Assembly (NCBI RefSeq): GCF_905475395.1
Contig: NC_058337.1
Span: forward strand, 93,056,368 to 93,120,367
Direction of reading: 5' to 3'
DNA length: 64,000 nucleotides
Origin: Chrysoperla carnea
Taxonomy: Eukaryota > Arthropoda > Insecta > Neuroptera > Chrysopidae
Part shown: one piece after another, positions 10,961 through 24,549 of the stretch
Numbering within the stretch: position 1 is the stretch's first letter
Layout of the letters: every line of letters starts with the position of its first letter
Notes under the pieces: model-generated
Seen by the model: only the letters and a program-made list of their open reading frames with translations
What the model was told of the DNA's origin: nothing
The model's database searches: none
Program-made: the position numbers and the translations under genes

Positions 10961-13900
10961 TAAAGAAGTATAGATCTGAAAATCATCTCTTTTCAAAAGT
11001 TATTCAGATTTTCAATTTCTACAGACATTGCCTCACATTATCATAAAATTTTTATACAGTATGAGCCATCAAAAATCAGTAAAAAAAAACTTTTAGCACT
11101 GTCATTAGCAACCAAAAAAAGCTAAACGTAAGTTGACCATAGAAGCACGCGACACATATTTCCGAAAAGATTAGGTTAGGGGGGGGGGGGGTTGTAGAGT
11201 TAGAATATTTATTTTATTTTATTTTGTTTAAATTTTATCACAATTTCCTAAAATACGGTAGTTGCCTCATGTCGAATTTGTCATATTACCCATAAAAATG
11301 TAAAAGTAGGCTAATAAAATTAGTGTACCAAAACAAAATTTGAAGATAAAATAATTGATTAAAAAACGAAGAAATTATAAGCATTCAAAGATTGTTGCTC
11401 GTCTCCTTTTGGCAAAACAAAGTTTAATATGTAATCTCTATGGTGATACCGTGCAATGACGTCACTAAACTATTTCTTCCTCTTTGTTTAATTAGGAATT
11501 TTAAACGTTCATATGTTGCAAACTACTAAAGATTTTCAAAAACCAACTTCACTTTTCTGCCCGTCCAGTGACAATTTTTCACCTGCAGTGATAAAAAAAT
11601 TTAGTCCACTAAAAATTTAGGTTGCGTTGTGATTTTAATACAAGACAAAGGTATCTTTATTACGTTAGACTTTTTGCCTCTATTAAATAATTCTGGAGAT
11701 GGTTTATTCGCTTAGGCTGAGTGGCTGATCGTGAGCATAGACGTACTGATCTTGCTACAAAATTTCATCTTTTTTCTATCCGTCAATGAAAAGATATACG
11801 AACCTAAAGTTTCTACAAAACTCGTGAGTTTTATAAAGATAGGTCGGCGAAGTTTGATGCTAAGCCGCAGATAGGTCCATCGAAACCTGTATGCACACGG
11901 ATATCACGTTGCAGCATAATAAAAAAAGACACGGAATTATTTCAATATTTGATTGAAAAATAACGAGTCAAAGAGTCCAACTGTCAAGAATTTTGTAGGT
12001 ACACAAGATAATTTACAAATAAATAATAAATTGACACTTGGAAATTAATTTTGAGTAAAACGCAACAATCTAAACTTATTGTAAGCCATCGAAATCATAG
12101 TACTCTTTTTTAATAATTTTTTGTAATTCACTATATCCACTTAGGAGACACTACTTCAGTTACACAACTTATCTACATACAACCTCAGCAGGTAAAAGTA
12201 TACCTGCTAAATAGTTTAAGTTAAGATTTCTTTGTGAGACTCTGTACATCATCACATCTGCACAAGTTTCATGTTTCGGAAATTACAACATTAGTAAAAA
12301 TGTTGAATATACATAGAAGCAATATACATAACATTCACATACAACATTATATAATAATAAACCTGACTTTATGTAAATATAACTAGGTCAACAATTAAAA
12401 AAGCATTTATATTCAAAAAATGATTTTCATTTACTTAATGTATGTTGTGAAAATAATGACCATTTTCTTTCTACACATTCAGAATTCAAATACTACCTCT
12501 TATACGTTTAATTTTAATTTTTTTTAAAATATAAATGTACACTTTTTTATGTTAAATAACTATTACTATTTTTGTTCATTTTATATTCCGGCACACCAAT
12601 ATTCCTAATGGTTACGACCTTTTGGAGTTCCTTAAAAATAATTACATTTCATGTTTTTTTCTTTTGCTGTGAGAATATTAATTTTACGATAATAACTAAA
12701 CACACGTGTGGCCTTGAAATTCACTAAGTATTTTTTACTTAAATAAAATACAAATATTTAAATAAACACACTTAATTCTTAACTTTAGAAATAAATCATT
12801 TATAATTAAAGGATACTCTAACGATGATCGTAAACATTACAAAATCTAAACAAAACACAATGTTTTAGTAATAAAAGAAATATATAAACAATACTAACCA
12901 AAATTTTGAACACAAAAACCGAAACACAAGAAAGCCAAAAAAATTATTCAAATGCACTATTTTTTCATATAAAAACACATTGAAACTTACGGGTTGCCCC
13001 GTTATTCCAGACATAAAAAACAAGCATATTTTCTAAAAAAACATAAAATTCAAACACTAATATTTTTCGATACAAAAAAAAACCAGAATCTTATCTCAAA
13101 ATTCTAAACCTAGGAACAAATATTTTATATGAAATGACTCACATTTTAATAATTAATAACTCTTTCATTTAACTTTTTTGTTTATTTGACAATGTTTTTT
13201 TTATAAATTGAAAAAAAATACCAATCAAAACATTAATTCTTTCATTGTACACTTTACTGATTTGACAGACGCACCTACACTATGAATGTAGCTTTGTGAA
13301 AATGAGAGTATTGTATGAAATGAGTGTTGTTAAATGTGTGCAGTGAGTATTGGAACAAGTCATATGGTATGAAGATAGGAGCGCGCGTTTTTTAAACTAT
13401 GTATAACAGTATTGCACCATTTTCAAACAGATATTTATCATTTCAAAATTATTTTAAAATAATGTCATTTAATGTTTCATGTGATTAATTTTTCTGAGAT
13501 ATTGCACGTTTATTCTTCGTTATTTTTTAATTATTTTTTTTTTTTACAATTTCAATGTTAAACTAATAATGAAATATATTAGTGTACAAACAAATCATTA
13601 ATTTTATTTTCAACAACCCACCGTTAACAATTGTAAAACAATATTATAACAAAACTAATACAAAACACTCATATAACTTCCATGTGTATAGCAAAAACAA
13701 AAATGTAGGTTCCGAAAAGCAAAAATTGATTTTTGAGAACAGATTTCTTTAATTAATAACTTTATAGTTGTGTACTTCAAAATTTAGAATCTGTAGATGC
13801 TATCGTATGTGGATGTTACCAAATTGCTCTCGAACTTAAAGAGGTAGATTATTCAAGTAATGCGCATTTGTTTAACATATTACAGATATGTAAACACAAG

Positions 13901-14113
13901 CCTTAATTACATTAGCGACAGTGAATCGGCAAATAGTTTTGTTTTGCCTAATTTTTTCAAAACCACATTTAACTTTTTTGAAATACTTACAGCTCATTCA
14001 TTAATTTAATGTCTACATTTAGATGTACTATAGCAGCCTTCGTAGTAACCATAGAAGGATAAACTAATTATTATAATTGATTGTAGAGAGCTTTACTTTG
14101 TGGAACTCCATAA
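10961..14113. other. AT-rich DNA, no gene seen
   Basis: Apart from the G run near 11.2 kb, I see no coding exon, repeat partner or RNA gene. Confidence 0.5.
11179..11191 (+). repeat. Poly(G) run of 13
   Basis: Thirteen consecutive G in otherwise AT-rich sequence, preceded by TTAGGTTAGG. Length errors are likely in such a tract. Confidence 0.9.
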
Positions 14114-14338
14114 TAGGTTTTGAAGAAATAACTTCCAAATTTTCTTTGCTTAGTCCACTGTTTTATTTATAAATTAATAATTTAAATTATTATCACAGAC
14201 ATGTTTCGTCTAAACTTAGACATTGAAAATGTCTAAGTTTAGACGAAACATGTCTGTGATAATAATTTAAATTATTAATTTATAAATAAAACAGTGGACT
14301 AAGCAAAGAAAATTTGGAAGTTATTTCTTCAAAACCTA
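14114..14338. repeat. Perfect 225-bp palindrome (111-bp arms, 3-bp loop)
   Basis: The left arm 14114-14224 and right arm 14228-14338 are exact reverse complements by direct reading, separated by GAA at 14225-14227. The centre contains CTAAGTTTAGACGAAACATG, which resembles a motif near the 3' ends of some invertebrate retroelements (recalled, not checked). CTAATTATTATAA occurs both outside the left arm (14064-14076) and overlapping the right edge (14336-14348). Confidence 0.9.
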
Positions 14339-17271
14339 ATTATTATAAACTAATCCCAGGTAAAAATTCTGTTTGAGTCGAGTCAGTGACTTTACAAACA
14401 AATAACATCGACCACTTCACGTGAACTGGCTCAATAAACAGCTTTATTTCGCTAAAAAAAATTGCGTTAGAATGTTTCTATGAATGGGAGAGGGTGTAAA
14501 CAATAATTGGTTCATTAAAGTTTCTGGTAAAATCAGAAATATCTATCTATAAGCTTTGCTAAACAAGAATTAATTGACAAAATGCGATCTCTTCATTTTG
14601 CAAACTCAAATACCTGCAGCTCCTATTCTATTAAAGGGTGTGTTTTTTTTTTTTTTTTTATAGCAAAAACTAGTCTCAATATTCAAGGACCAATAGGCTA
14701 GTCGCTGAATTCTCAGAAATGTAACAATTTTCATTAATTATAAAAAAAGTGAGATAATCTGATTTAAATGCGACGGTAGAGACAGCAAACTATTTTTGTT
14801 TAATTTTTGGTTTGCTAAATAATACGTTTAATTCATTACTCCCCCTACTATGAACGTAATATACGATAGACTTTCTGTACCTAAATGTTCTCTAATTGGA
14901 TAAATTTATTGATTTTTTATTTATTAATTTGTTTAATTATTCTGGAAAGTAACATCAGCTTGAAATTTGGTAAAAAGCTTTTTCATTCGTCTTGATAAGG
15001 TTAATTCAGTAGTGTACTTTTCTACAATAGAAAATCTTTTTATAAATGTAAAAAATCCATTGTTACCGATCGTTGATCATTTATCTTTTTTGCATATATT
15101 GTGTAAATCGTTGGTTCAAGCACCAGACAATCAGATAAGACTTTTTTTTTTAAATGGAGTCGTTTAGAAAAGGAAACTTATATAATGGCAAACGCCAGGT
15201 AATATTAAATGAAACAATAAAAAACAAGGAAAGTATTTTAACATTCAGATCATGTTCAATAACAATTAATTATTTATTATTATTTAAAAAACAATTGTTT
15301 AAAACGTGTAAATGAATCTTATAATTGAAAAAAAAATCCGACTTAACGTAAAACGAAAAACATCAATACTTATTGTCGAATTGTAAATCGTTAAAGAATA
15401 ACAGAGAGGTATAAAACTTTCAATCAATTATTTCCAATCTATGAATACTTGGAAACCTTCAACGGCATATTATCCTAAAAGAATTTACTATCGTAATTGG
15501 TTTTTATTTTTTCGGTTCATACTCCGAATTGAAATATAGTTTGTCTCTAAAAAGTTTGTCCATCGCTCTACCATGTACATTTCAGCTTAAAATAAGCCGA
15601 TTTAACCAAAATTGCTTTAGTACTGAATTTCATATTTTGGGAAAAAAACTGAAAACAAAGAATGAGATTAATTAAAACTGAGGATAAATGTAAGTTGTTT
15701 ACCGTAGAAAAGGTACTATTTGTAAGAATTGATTTCTTTCATGGATTACATGAAATTTGCAATATTTGCAATATATATTGTGAAACAGTTATAACATAAA
15801 AATTGAACTACGAAAAGTTACAATAAAATGCGCCAGCCCAGTTCTAGCCTTGTTTATGTCTAGCAATATCATTAAAATTCTACAAACTATGATCATATCT
15901 ACCACAGTTAAAATTCATCTTTTTCACATTTTACAAACACGCATTTCACATTTTTCATATACGCACATAGTTTGGTGGGTTAGCACCTTTCTAACGATAT
16001 TTTTAGATTTAAAGAAAAATCTGTAACATTTGACTAAAATTTTTTGTATTTTAATTTTTGTGTTATAACCGCTTTTAATGATTGAAACTGCAAATTTCAT
16101 CTTCATGTAAACCATGAAAATAATCAATTCTTACAGAGATTATTTTTCTGTGATAAAAAAATTACTGAATCTAAATTTTGTGCTTACAATCTGTTAAAAT
16201 CATTGGAGTGAGAATTTGGAGGTCTTAGTCTTAGAAAAACTTACTACACAATAATGAAAAAAAACAACTCTTTAAAATCTGTAATCAATTTTTTTTATCT
16301 AATACTCTTAGAAATCTTTTTTATATTATGAATAATCGCTGATCAATAGTTACAATTAAACAAATTGTAGGTGAAACAAAGTTCGTCGGGTCATCTAGTA
16401 GCATCATAAAACGCTTATTTTATTTACATTTTTGATTGACTAAACAAATTTTGAGCTGAACTAAGGTAGCGAAATCAGTTAAGGTCCACTTAATAATAAT
16501 TACTCATTTGTTTAACATGGTATGTAAACCACTGGTGTCAACGGTTTCTGAAGTCTGTACGAAAAAATGATTGCTGATTAAAGGTAAATTTTGTATCAAA
16601 TTCGTATAAATGTTTATTAGCGGTATATCAATTAGATATGCTAAAAATGCAATTAAATCAATTGGCACCGTAAACACACATGTAGCAACAAAATAGCTAA
16701 AAAATTTCTGTAGGTATTTTTGTTAAAAAGAAGAGTGACTCTTTTGTTGAGATAATGATTGGTTCCTTTAATGTAACGCCCTTCTTAGCCCAATAAATAA
16801 ATTCCTTGATTAAAGAGACGAAATTAAAAAAAAATTTGTTTTCCAACTATAATGTAATTTTTTTATTATTTGTGGATAGCTACTAAGTATATCAATGAAC
16901 GATGCCTAATATAATGTATAACCGTAGACCGTGTAAAACATTTCAACGTCAATATGTCAATAATATATTATTACACATAATTTGTTATTGATAATGATGT
17001 AATTATAAATACAGATAGTAGATTTAATGATTATTTAATTAAGCTTATGATTATTATTAAATTATATTTCAACATTAGAAAAAAATAAGTAAATCAGATA
17101 TAAAATATAATTCAATTTCATAACTGATTATAATCGTCTTTTAAGTGTAACCACAAATATTTTCAACTTAAAATGGGCAATAAAATTCTATTATCGTTCC
17201 ACTGATTTAATATTATTGCAATAATACTTATTCATTTACCATTCTTCCGCGATGAAGATTTCAATAAAGTA
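14339..17271. other. AT-rich DNA upstream of CPR gene 1
   Basis: No coding exon recognised. It may hold distal regulatory sequence of the cuticle gene, but no motif supports that. Confidence 0.5.
16360..16402 (+). repeat. Transposon-tail-like fragment
   Basis: GAAACAAAGTTCGTCGGGTC followed by ATCTAGTA resembles the CGGGTCAGCTAGT terminus common in insect dispersed repeats (recollection). The partner end was not found. Confidence 0.35.
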
Positions 17272-17279
17272 TATATAAG
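17272..17279 (+). promoter_or_regulatory. TATA box of CPR gene 1
   Basis: TATATAAG lies 62 bp upstream of the ATG. An initiator-like TCATTT (A at about 17305) lies some 33 bp downstream of it, the usual TATA-to-start spacing. The start site is inferred, not shown. Confidence 0.6.
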
Positions 17280-17333
17280 TTGAAAAAAAAATTGTATCAT
17301 ATTCATTTCTTAAATATCATTTAAAAAGTTAAA

Positions 17334-17869
17334 ATGGATTTAAAATTTTTTGTAAGTTTATTTGAAACAATTATGTAGAGTTTTTCAAAACTTATTTTAA
17401 CATTGTGATTTAATTTTAGTTATGTTGTGTTTCCTTTATTGGGTTCGTTCAATGTGTACATGAGGGATTTTCATTTAGCAAATTTATTGGACCTGTGAGT
17501 GGACAAGTTCACAGAGTTGATGTTCCAGCCTCAAATTATCATCATGGCCATCATCAACGGGATCATTCTGGATTAAATAGTGTGGATTTTATTGTAATAT
17601 AAAATACAATGCTAATAATCCTATATGTATATGTTTTATTTAAAATGGTTTGTTTCTAGGCTAAACCCGATTATAAATACGCGTATGGTGTTGAGGATCC
17701 GCATACTGGTAACCAACAAACACATCAAGAATCTAGAGATGGCGATGCAGTTAGTGGTGAGTACAGTGTTGTCCAGCCAGATGGAGTTGTCCGCACTGTT
17801 AAATATATCGCAGATAGTATAAATGGTTTTCGTGCGTCTGTTTATTATAACGGACAATTGGCTGAATAA
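17334..17869 (+). CDS. RR-2 cuticle protein, CPR gene 1 (3 exons, 133 aa)
   Basis: Structural protein of chitin-containing cuticle, predicted to be secreted and to bind chitin. Coding exons are 17334-17351, 17420-17593 and 17660-17869. All junctions are phase 0 with GT-AG introns (donors GTAAG and GTAAT; acceptors TTTTAG and TTTCTAG). Exon 1 encodes only MDLKFF. Together with the start of exon 2 (LCCVSFIGFVQC) it forms a signal peptide, probably cut after about residue 18. Residues 46-55 are His-rich. Exon 3 holds the extended Rebers-Riddiford domain (about residues 68-125), with RR-2 hallmarks: YKYAYGVEDPHTG, then RDGDAVSGEYS, PDG, RTVKY, AD and NGF. The length suits a short CPR protein. The start is set by the signal peptide and by the TATA box 62 bp upstream. 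No partner exon is missing. The family call is secure; which RR-2 orthologue it is cannot be said. Confidence 0.93.
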
Positions 17870-20427
17870 TTATTATTTTATTTTCTGTGTTATTATCTTT
17901 TGTAAAATCTAAGTCAATGTAGATTATTACTTTTATGTTTAAGTTCCTGTAGTTTTCTAAAAATGAGCATGTGTGTTATTCAAAAATTATGTTCATTTAA
18001 ATTTTTTTAACATTATAATTTTATTGTTTTTATGTATTCTTTTTTTTATACAAAATTAAAATATTTTTTATTAACATTTATCATTTTTTTATAAAAATCT
18101 TTTTATAAAACTACTTCATAATATCTTTGACAAGTTTTTAAGTAGAACAAACCTTATTAGTTATGAATCGAATGACCTCCAGTCTCCACTTAGGAGCAGG
18201 TGTACTTTTAGGGTGTAAGATGTTGTTTGTGTTATCATCCATCTTTATGGGTTTGCCTATGCTACTAACTATGCTATAAAAAAAGGCTCGCCTTGTACGC
18301 TGAATCTGCGTAGTCTCTGTGAATTTTTGGAAATGATTAATGAAGCAAATGTATACTAGTTTATTTATTCGTTAGGTGCGTAGTCATGCAATCTAATCGA
18401 CGCCAGCCTTACCAGTGGACAGTTTTGCCGTTAAAAAGTGCTGTTATGATTAATTTTCAATTAATTACATGTAAATACTAAATAGTTAATGTCAAAGTAA
18501 ATTTATTGAAAAGCAATTGAAAACAAACATTTGACTAAGTTAATTGTTGAAATACCATGTATAGACAGCGTTGATTACGCAATATTTTGTTTTTTACGCC
18601 TTAGATAGCTTAGATAGCTCTTTGTTCCGTAAGAAAACATTGGGGCGAAACAAGTGTTCGCTCAAATCCGCAGCCATGTTGAAAAGATTGAACAGATAAG
18701 AAGGTGAGAGACGAGAAGCGGAAGAGCTATCATAAACTATCTCTTTAACATTCATTTTTCCGGCTGCGGTTCACTTTATCTTGAGGGATATCTTTTAGCG
18801 TCTGGCGGCTTATTCCATCACCGAAATGATCTGGTTTTTTGGAATTAATATTTAAAAAATATTTTTGTTACTATTTTAAACAATATCATTAGGGGCAAGT
18901 AGGCGCAGCTATCCCTCTCTAGAGATTAAAAGAAAATGTAATATTCAACTGAATTCAAAATTTCAATTATATCTTTCATTTTCATTTATCAAAAACCATA
19001 AAATAATTTTCAAGAGTGTAGGCTATTAATGGCATCATATGCTGATGGGATTACAGTCTTGAACGATTTAAATGTTTAAAAAAATGCATTAATTGTAATG
19101 ATCTAACCTAACGATTCAAAATCATTGTGTTATGACTATTAATCAAGTTTTCTTTAATTACAGTAAAAAAAATTAACTAAATTTTGTTAAATTTTTAATT
19201 TATTAAAGTAGACAGGCCCGTACTAAATACATCTATATACATCCATATCTGATACTTTGGAAATATCTCGCCTAAAAAAGATTTTCTGTTTTATGAAAAC
19301 TATTTTGTGTACTAGAGCATTTATTTTAAACGAATAACTAATCATTGTTAACTAATTGTATAACCTATTCTTTTATTTTATTTACTTGTGTTATATGTTA
19401 TTATTATATATATTAGAGTTATTTACTTCATTATTTATTCATTCATTTAATTTTATTTTTATATTTATTTAAACTTTTTTTTTTTTTCATCAAGTATCAT
19501 AAAAATTTTTTTTTTAGTATCAGTTTTTTTTTCTCTCGGAATTTTAATTTTTCGTTTAGTTGTATATAAGGATTAATATTTTTGTTTTATTTATTTGTAT
19601 TACTTAAAACACAATAAAGAATATTATTATTATTATTACTAAATACACTTTAAGTTATATAACAATAACGATCTAGTATTTCCTTTTCATAATTATCGTA
19701 AAAATTGATTCATACTAATTATAATGGTAAATAAAATAATTATTTTATAGCATTTTCAATACTAATTATTGTATTTATTGAATGTAGAGTTTGTTCTATC
19801 CAATTATAGGGTTTAAATATAGGGATTTCCATTAAGAGTGGTCGTAACTTTAAACTAAAATTAAACAACTTGTATATGAAATATCATTAAAATCTTTTTT
19901 TATTTGAAAGATTATTTTATGCCTTTTTGTGTGATATTTGATACCAGATAAATGGCAACTCCAGCTTCGCTGGGCAGTGCAGGGGTATTTAAGGGGGTAT
20001 TCTGGTCTAGACTAAGATAACAAAAAAAGGAAAAACATTTTTTTAGCTATAATAAAAATTATAAATATAATAAAAAATTGTAAAAAAAGAAAATGAATTA
20101 TACGAATTGCAGGCCGGTGAAGTGGGGCTACAAAAGAATGGCACCCTGGTTGACACGATTCCAGCCCTTGTAGAGATCCGAAACAAAAAAATTAGAAAAA
20201 TTATTAAGAAATAAAGATTTCGCGAACTTGAGATATCATGTCAACCCCCTCGAAATATGCGTTTTAAGTTTGAGAGACAGAGTAACTCGAATAATATTAT
20301 TACTCATTTTGAATTAATCGACGAATACTACCTTAAAATGAGTGCTATGTTCGACTTACTAATCCTGGACTACGTGATTTAAAAAATTTAAATTAAAAAT
20401 TTTGTATCACTGGTACAGTACAGTACA
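17870..20427. other. 3' flank of CPR gene 1 and intergenic DNA
   Basis: No canonical AATAAA lies close to the stop; an ATTAAA is near 18054. AATAAAGAAT followed by (ATT)n near 19613-19638 could be the tail of a non-LTR element. The GC-richer stretch 18630-18830 has no readable frame. Confidence 0.45.
18512..18600 (+). repeat. Interspersed repeat R2, copy C (left-end fragment)
   Basis: Only the first 90 bp of the family are present: GAAAACAAACATTTGACTAA, then GAAATACCATGTATAGAC. Truncated abruptly at an ACGCC that is followed by unrelated sequence. Confidence 0.6.
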
Positions 20428-20825
20428 ATAAAAAATTTCGTGTTATCCAAAAAATCCACTTTTTTAACTTTATGACGTCACAGAATCCAAAAAATTTAAT
20501 TTTGTTCTATCACATCCAAATTTTATCCAATTTTAATAAACCAAGTATGTAATCCTACTAAATTTGGGCCATACTTTTCAAATTTGTTATCAAAATAAAC
20601 CTAGCTCTAATAGGTGTCAAGAATGTGGAGTCCTGGTCCCGGAATTAAGCACATAAGTGATAGCTAGCGAAAAATTGACATCACAGCTGAAAAGAATGAC
20701 CCAAAATTAATGGGTTTCAAAAAAATTCCAATATTATCGGATCAAACTTGCTCGTGCTATCCAAAAAATCCATTTTTTTAACTTTATGACGTCACCAGAA
20801 TCCAAAAAATTTAATTTTAAAAATA
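20428..20825 (+). repeat. ~314-bp tandem repeat block, copy 1 (about 1.3 units)
   Basis: AACTTTATGACGTCAC recurs at about 20466 and 20780, an interval near 314 bp. The unit includes AATAAACCAAGTATGTAATC, CCTAGCTCTAATAGGTGTC, TGTGGAGTCCTGGTCCCGGA and AGAATGACCCAAAATTAATG. Matches the blocks near 31 kb (same strand) and 42-43 kb (opposite strand). Confidence 0.75.
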
Positions 20826-22181
20826 ATAGAATTAAAATCTCACAATTTTCCCGATTTTTAATTTTAATGATATAATGATCTTATTTTTATGTTCGTTAAA
20901 TTAAAAACGTCCTGCTAGATAATTAACAATCAAATTTGTCATTACGTTATATTCGACTACTATAGCAAATCTTGGTGCGTATGTACAAAGTTATCTTCTA
21001 TTACCAAAGTTATTATGTGCATAAATTTATTAAAAATAATTCATAATCTCATTTCAATTAGTTGAAGACGAAAAGTCGTAGTAACTGTACTGACGTAATT
21101 GTTATAATTAATTTAATTGCGGTATATTTTAATTAGTACCAATTTAAAATGCATCCCAATTTTACCTCGAAAAACAAAAATTTTATGTTATTTTTACGTT
21201 TTGAGATAATAATCTGTATATATACAAATAAAAATGAACGTGTTTGTCTTATATTTTTTTACTTTTTAGCCTATACTAAGCTTCACGGAACATGATTATG
21301 GATGGCTGTAGTCTTAACATTCCCATGTATCACTATGTTGCAGTTGGTTGCGTGTCGATATTTGTAGGGGTGTAAAAGATACGGAGGTTGAAAGGGTTGA
21401 CATTTTATGTTTCGATACTGTTACTACTATTTTATTCGTCTTCATTATTCTGGACTGATCAACGTTCTTCATTTGCCTAGACATTTCTAGAATAATCAAA
21501 AATATTTCAGATCGATCTGCAAGTTACAAGAAGAATCTGGAAAGCTCTAAAATCTATTAAGCCATTTAAGTGAATAGATGTTTTGGATGTGTCCAAAATA
21601 TTGTGGAAATGTTTAAACAAATTGAATTTTAAAAGTTTAAAGAATGGGATTTTTTGCATTTGGTGGATAATTTTTTCTAATGAGGATTCTAACTAATGAG
21701 GTTATTGGATTAAGTATAATTTTTCATAACCATCCACTTTGAAATGGGAAAAAAGCCTCCACAAAACCATCCATTTTCTAATTTTCATACTAGAAAGATG
21801 CAGTTTTTTGCATTCAACGCAAAATATCTGCAAATTAAGAACTTAATTTAAAAAATTTAATTTTTTTCGTCGATATAATATTCATGATCAACCTATTGAC
21901 AGAATTATTATATTAGATGAAGAAACAAAGCACGAAACTTGATCAAAGTTTAAAAAAATGAGTAGTAAGTCGGATTTAAATGCGGTTTTACGCATTCGAT
22001 TCGTTAGATCGTCAGAAATTTTGTGACCTAGTTTGATTTATAAGAAATTAAAAATATGCAGTTAGCACAACTAAGATGCAATTAATAATTGCATTTTAAA
22101 TTGACCCTTAACTCACAATTCGGTTACATGAAGATTTTTGAGATCGCTGAACACGAAACGTTGCTGAACACAGAGGTATCT

Positions 22182-22334
22182 GGTGAAACGGTATCCCCGT
22201 CGCTTCCTGGAGTTTTTGAGAAATTCGTCATATAGTCAGTCCTAAAAACTTCCTAGTAACGAGTTTGGACTGATTATATGAATTTCTCGAAAAATGCAGA
22301 CGTGCAGAGTGAGGCTACGACGATACCGTTGCAC
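22182..22334. repeat. Imperfect hairpin of about 150 bp
   Basis: GGTGAAACGGTATCC and GAGAAATTCGTCATATAGTC on the left are mirrored by GACTGATTATATGAATTTCT and GATACCGTTGCACC on the right. Diverged arms; it could be a small fold-back MITE. No coding function. Confidence 0.5.
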
Positions 22335-24355
22335 CGTTGATTTTGATGATTTACTAGTGAGCGATTAACTAGATAAATTCGCTTGCCAGAGTTCGTACCA
22401 AAAGTGATGCACCATGTATGTTTAGAATATAGAGGTTTTGGGACATTCAAGCTTATCATTTTTTTAATTGAGTTTTATGAGAATTTAATGACTGACGATT
22501 GTACACCTTCTCCTAGAAATAGAAATATTTGATTGGCTTATATAATCAAAATATCTATGTCATTATTATTATGTTGTGTTATAAACAAATTTATTGACTA
22601 TAAGGAAGTTAAATATTACTACATATTATTATTATTATTATTAAATTATGTATTGAGTTATTTGGACTTACACTAACTACTACAAGTCAACTATATAGAA
22701 CCGGAGCCTGTAAAAATATTCTTACTGGTAGAAATTTTGTGTGCATGATGTAGGCTGAGCCTGAAAACTTTTTTCTTAAAAAAAAGTCTCGTTAGTAGGG
22801 CGATCTTTTTCACGGGGCTGGGATATTACTTTATTGTACGGACAAGCTTAAAATTGACGGATATCTGTTTTTTGTATCAATTGGGATGTTGGTTGTCTGA
22901 CACTTTTATTTTTGAAGATATTGGAAAATGTACATTATGATCGCTAGAAACTATGAATTTAAACAAGATAAGTCTTATGACGTTTTATGATCTGTTAACG
23001 ATTAAGACTATAATTAATTAATTATCTGTTTTCATTAAAAAAATTTACCGACTTATTAAGAGAACTTAAATTTTTACAATAAGCAAAATTGTAGGAAATA
23101 AAGTTTGTTATAGCCGATCATCAAATCTTTTTTTCGCTAAATTTGATATTTACAGAGAAATAGCAATTAACTAACTAAATTCTAACATTTTTTTCGAAAT
23201 TTAAATTCTGCAATTTTTCCAAAAAATCATTCAAGCATAATAAGTCAATCAAAATCTTCTACTATTGTATTTATCTATGCCAATGTACGTGACAGGCACC
23301 TAGATCAATAATTTTGCAGTAGTGGCAGTCATATGCTAGACTAGAACAACATTGATAGGAGGAGAAATTGCTACTTAATGTTATATTTATTAAATATTCG
23401 TTATGAAATGATTTATTTATGTTTATATAATATCTAATAAGAAATAGTTATATAATAATAAATAGTATATAAATTCTTATAAATAATAAACAAAATGATT
23501 TCAATACTATGTATTTATGTTATAATGCAATTGTTACAATTTGATGCGTTTATGTTGAGTTTGCAATAAAGATTAAAAATAAAATAAATTGATACACATC
23601 CTAAAATGTTATCAATTTTTATCATATCGAATACGCAATTAAAATAGGCTTTTGTCCAATAAGAATAAATCGTATGGATAAGATTTTCTAATGATTAATC
23701 ATGCTATGAGAGATTATTATTATTTTTAGAAAATAAATTCAGTAAAATTAGGCATTAAGTCCCGTGGTAGCAAACACCATTCCCAGATTTGTTAGAGTTG
23801 CTTACATTGACTGATCGGTCCGCCAAGCAAACATAATTATCACTTTTTGAATATTCTTCTTGGTAAGAATAGAAGTGATTTAGTCCCAAAAAAAAACTAC
23901 AAGACGTTGTTATCGTTTAGTACCTTTTAATTTATTGCGAAAATTCGTAATTTTTTAACTTAAATCTAACTCATATCAGTATCGAACCCGAGTATCTTGT
24001 CGATAACCCTGAACATAGTACACTCTGTATATTTAATTAAACTATGTTTTTAAACAAGTTTATATCAACTATGGAAAAATTGTCTCTCTATCGCGAATTA
24101 TTTTACAATAAAGTAAAATATAAACGATGAAAATGCCTTTTAAAGTAAAAGTTCCAATAATCATTTCGTGACACGTCTAGACTTTTTGTATTTCACTCCT
24201 ATATTAGTCCGGTTCTGTCACTAAGCAAACAAAGCAAGATTGTTTTTCAGTTTTTTTTTCATTCAAGCCAGTTAAATGTTTGCTGGTAAATAAAAACGCG
24301 ATTCTAAATTCTATGCATAATAAATAAGCTGATTCACCATGTATCCAAATTTTTG

Positions 24356-24400
24356 TATATGAGTAACCTAGTTAGCTCATGCGGTAAAGGCCGGCTCTGA
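24356..24400 (+). repeat. Possible SINE head fragment (A-box only)
   Basis: TTAGCTCATGCGGTAAAGGC resembles a tRNA D-arm and A box, but no B box follows within 60 bp. It could be a truncated tRNA-derived SINE or chance. Confidence 0.25.
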
Positions 24401-24549
24401 TTGACATTAATGTAATATATTTTCCCAACAATTAAATCAGTGTAATCATTTTCAAGAATACTCATATAAACTAAAATAAAAAAACAGACCTTGAAATAAA
24501 TAATTATTATTAGACGCATCATTTTAGACGAAAAAAGTGTAAATGAAGA

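Larger units (their letters stand above)
20826..24549. other. AT-rich DNA, no gene seen
   Basis: Apart from the hairpin at 22182-22334 and the weak A-box fragment at 24356, there are only short frames and (ATT)n tracts (for example 22624-22642). Confidence 0.5.

Noticed and set aside
11171..11191. TTAGGTTAGG before the G run, resembling the insect telomere repeat
   Set aside because: Only two units, next to a low-complexity G tract; chance or polymerase slippage is enough.
18630..18830. GC-richer stretch after the truncated R2 copy
   Set aside because: No open frame, RNA fold or second copy could be recognised.
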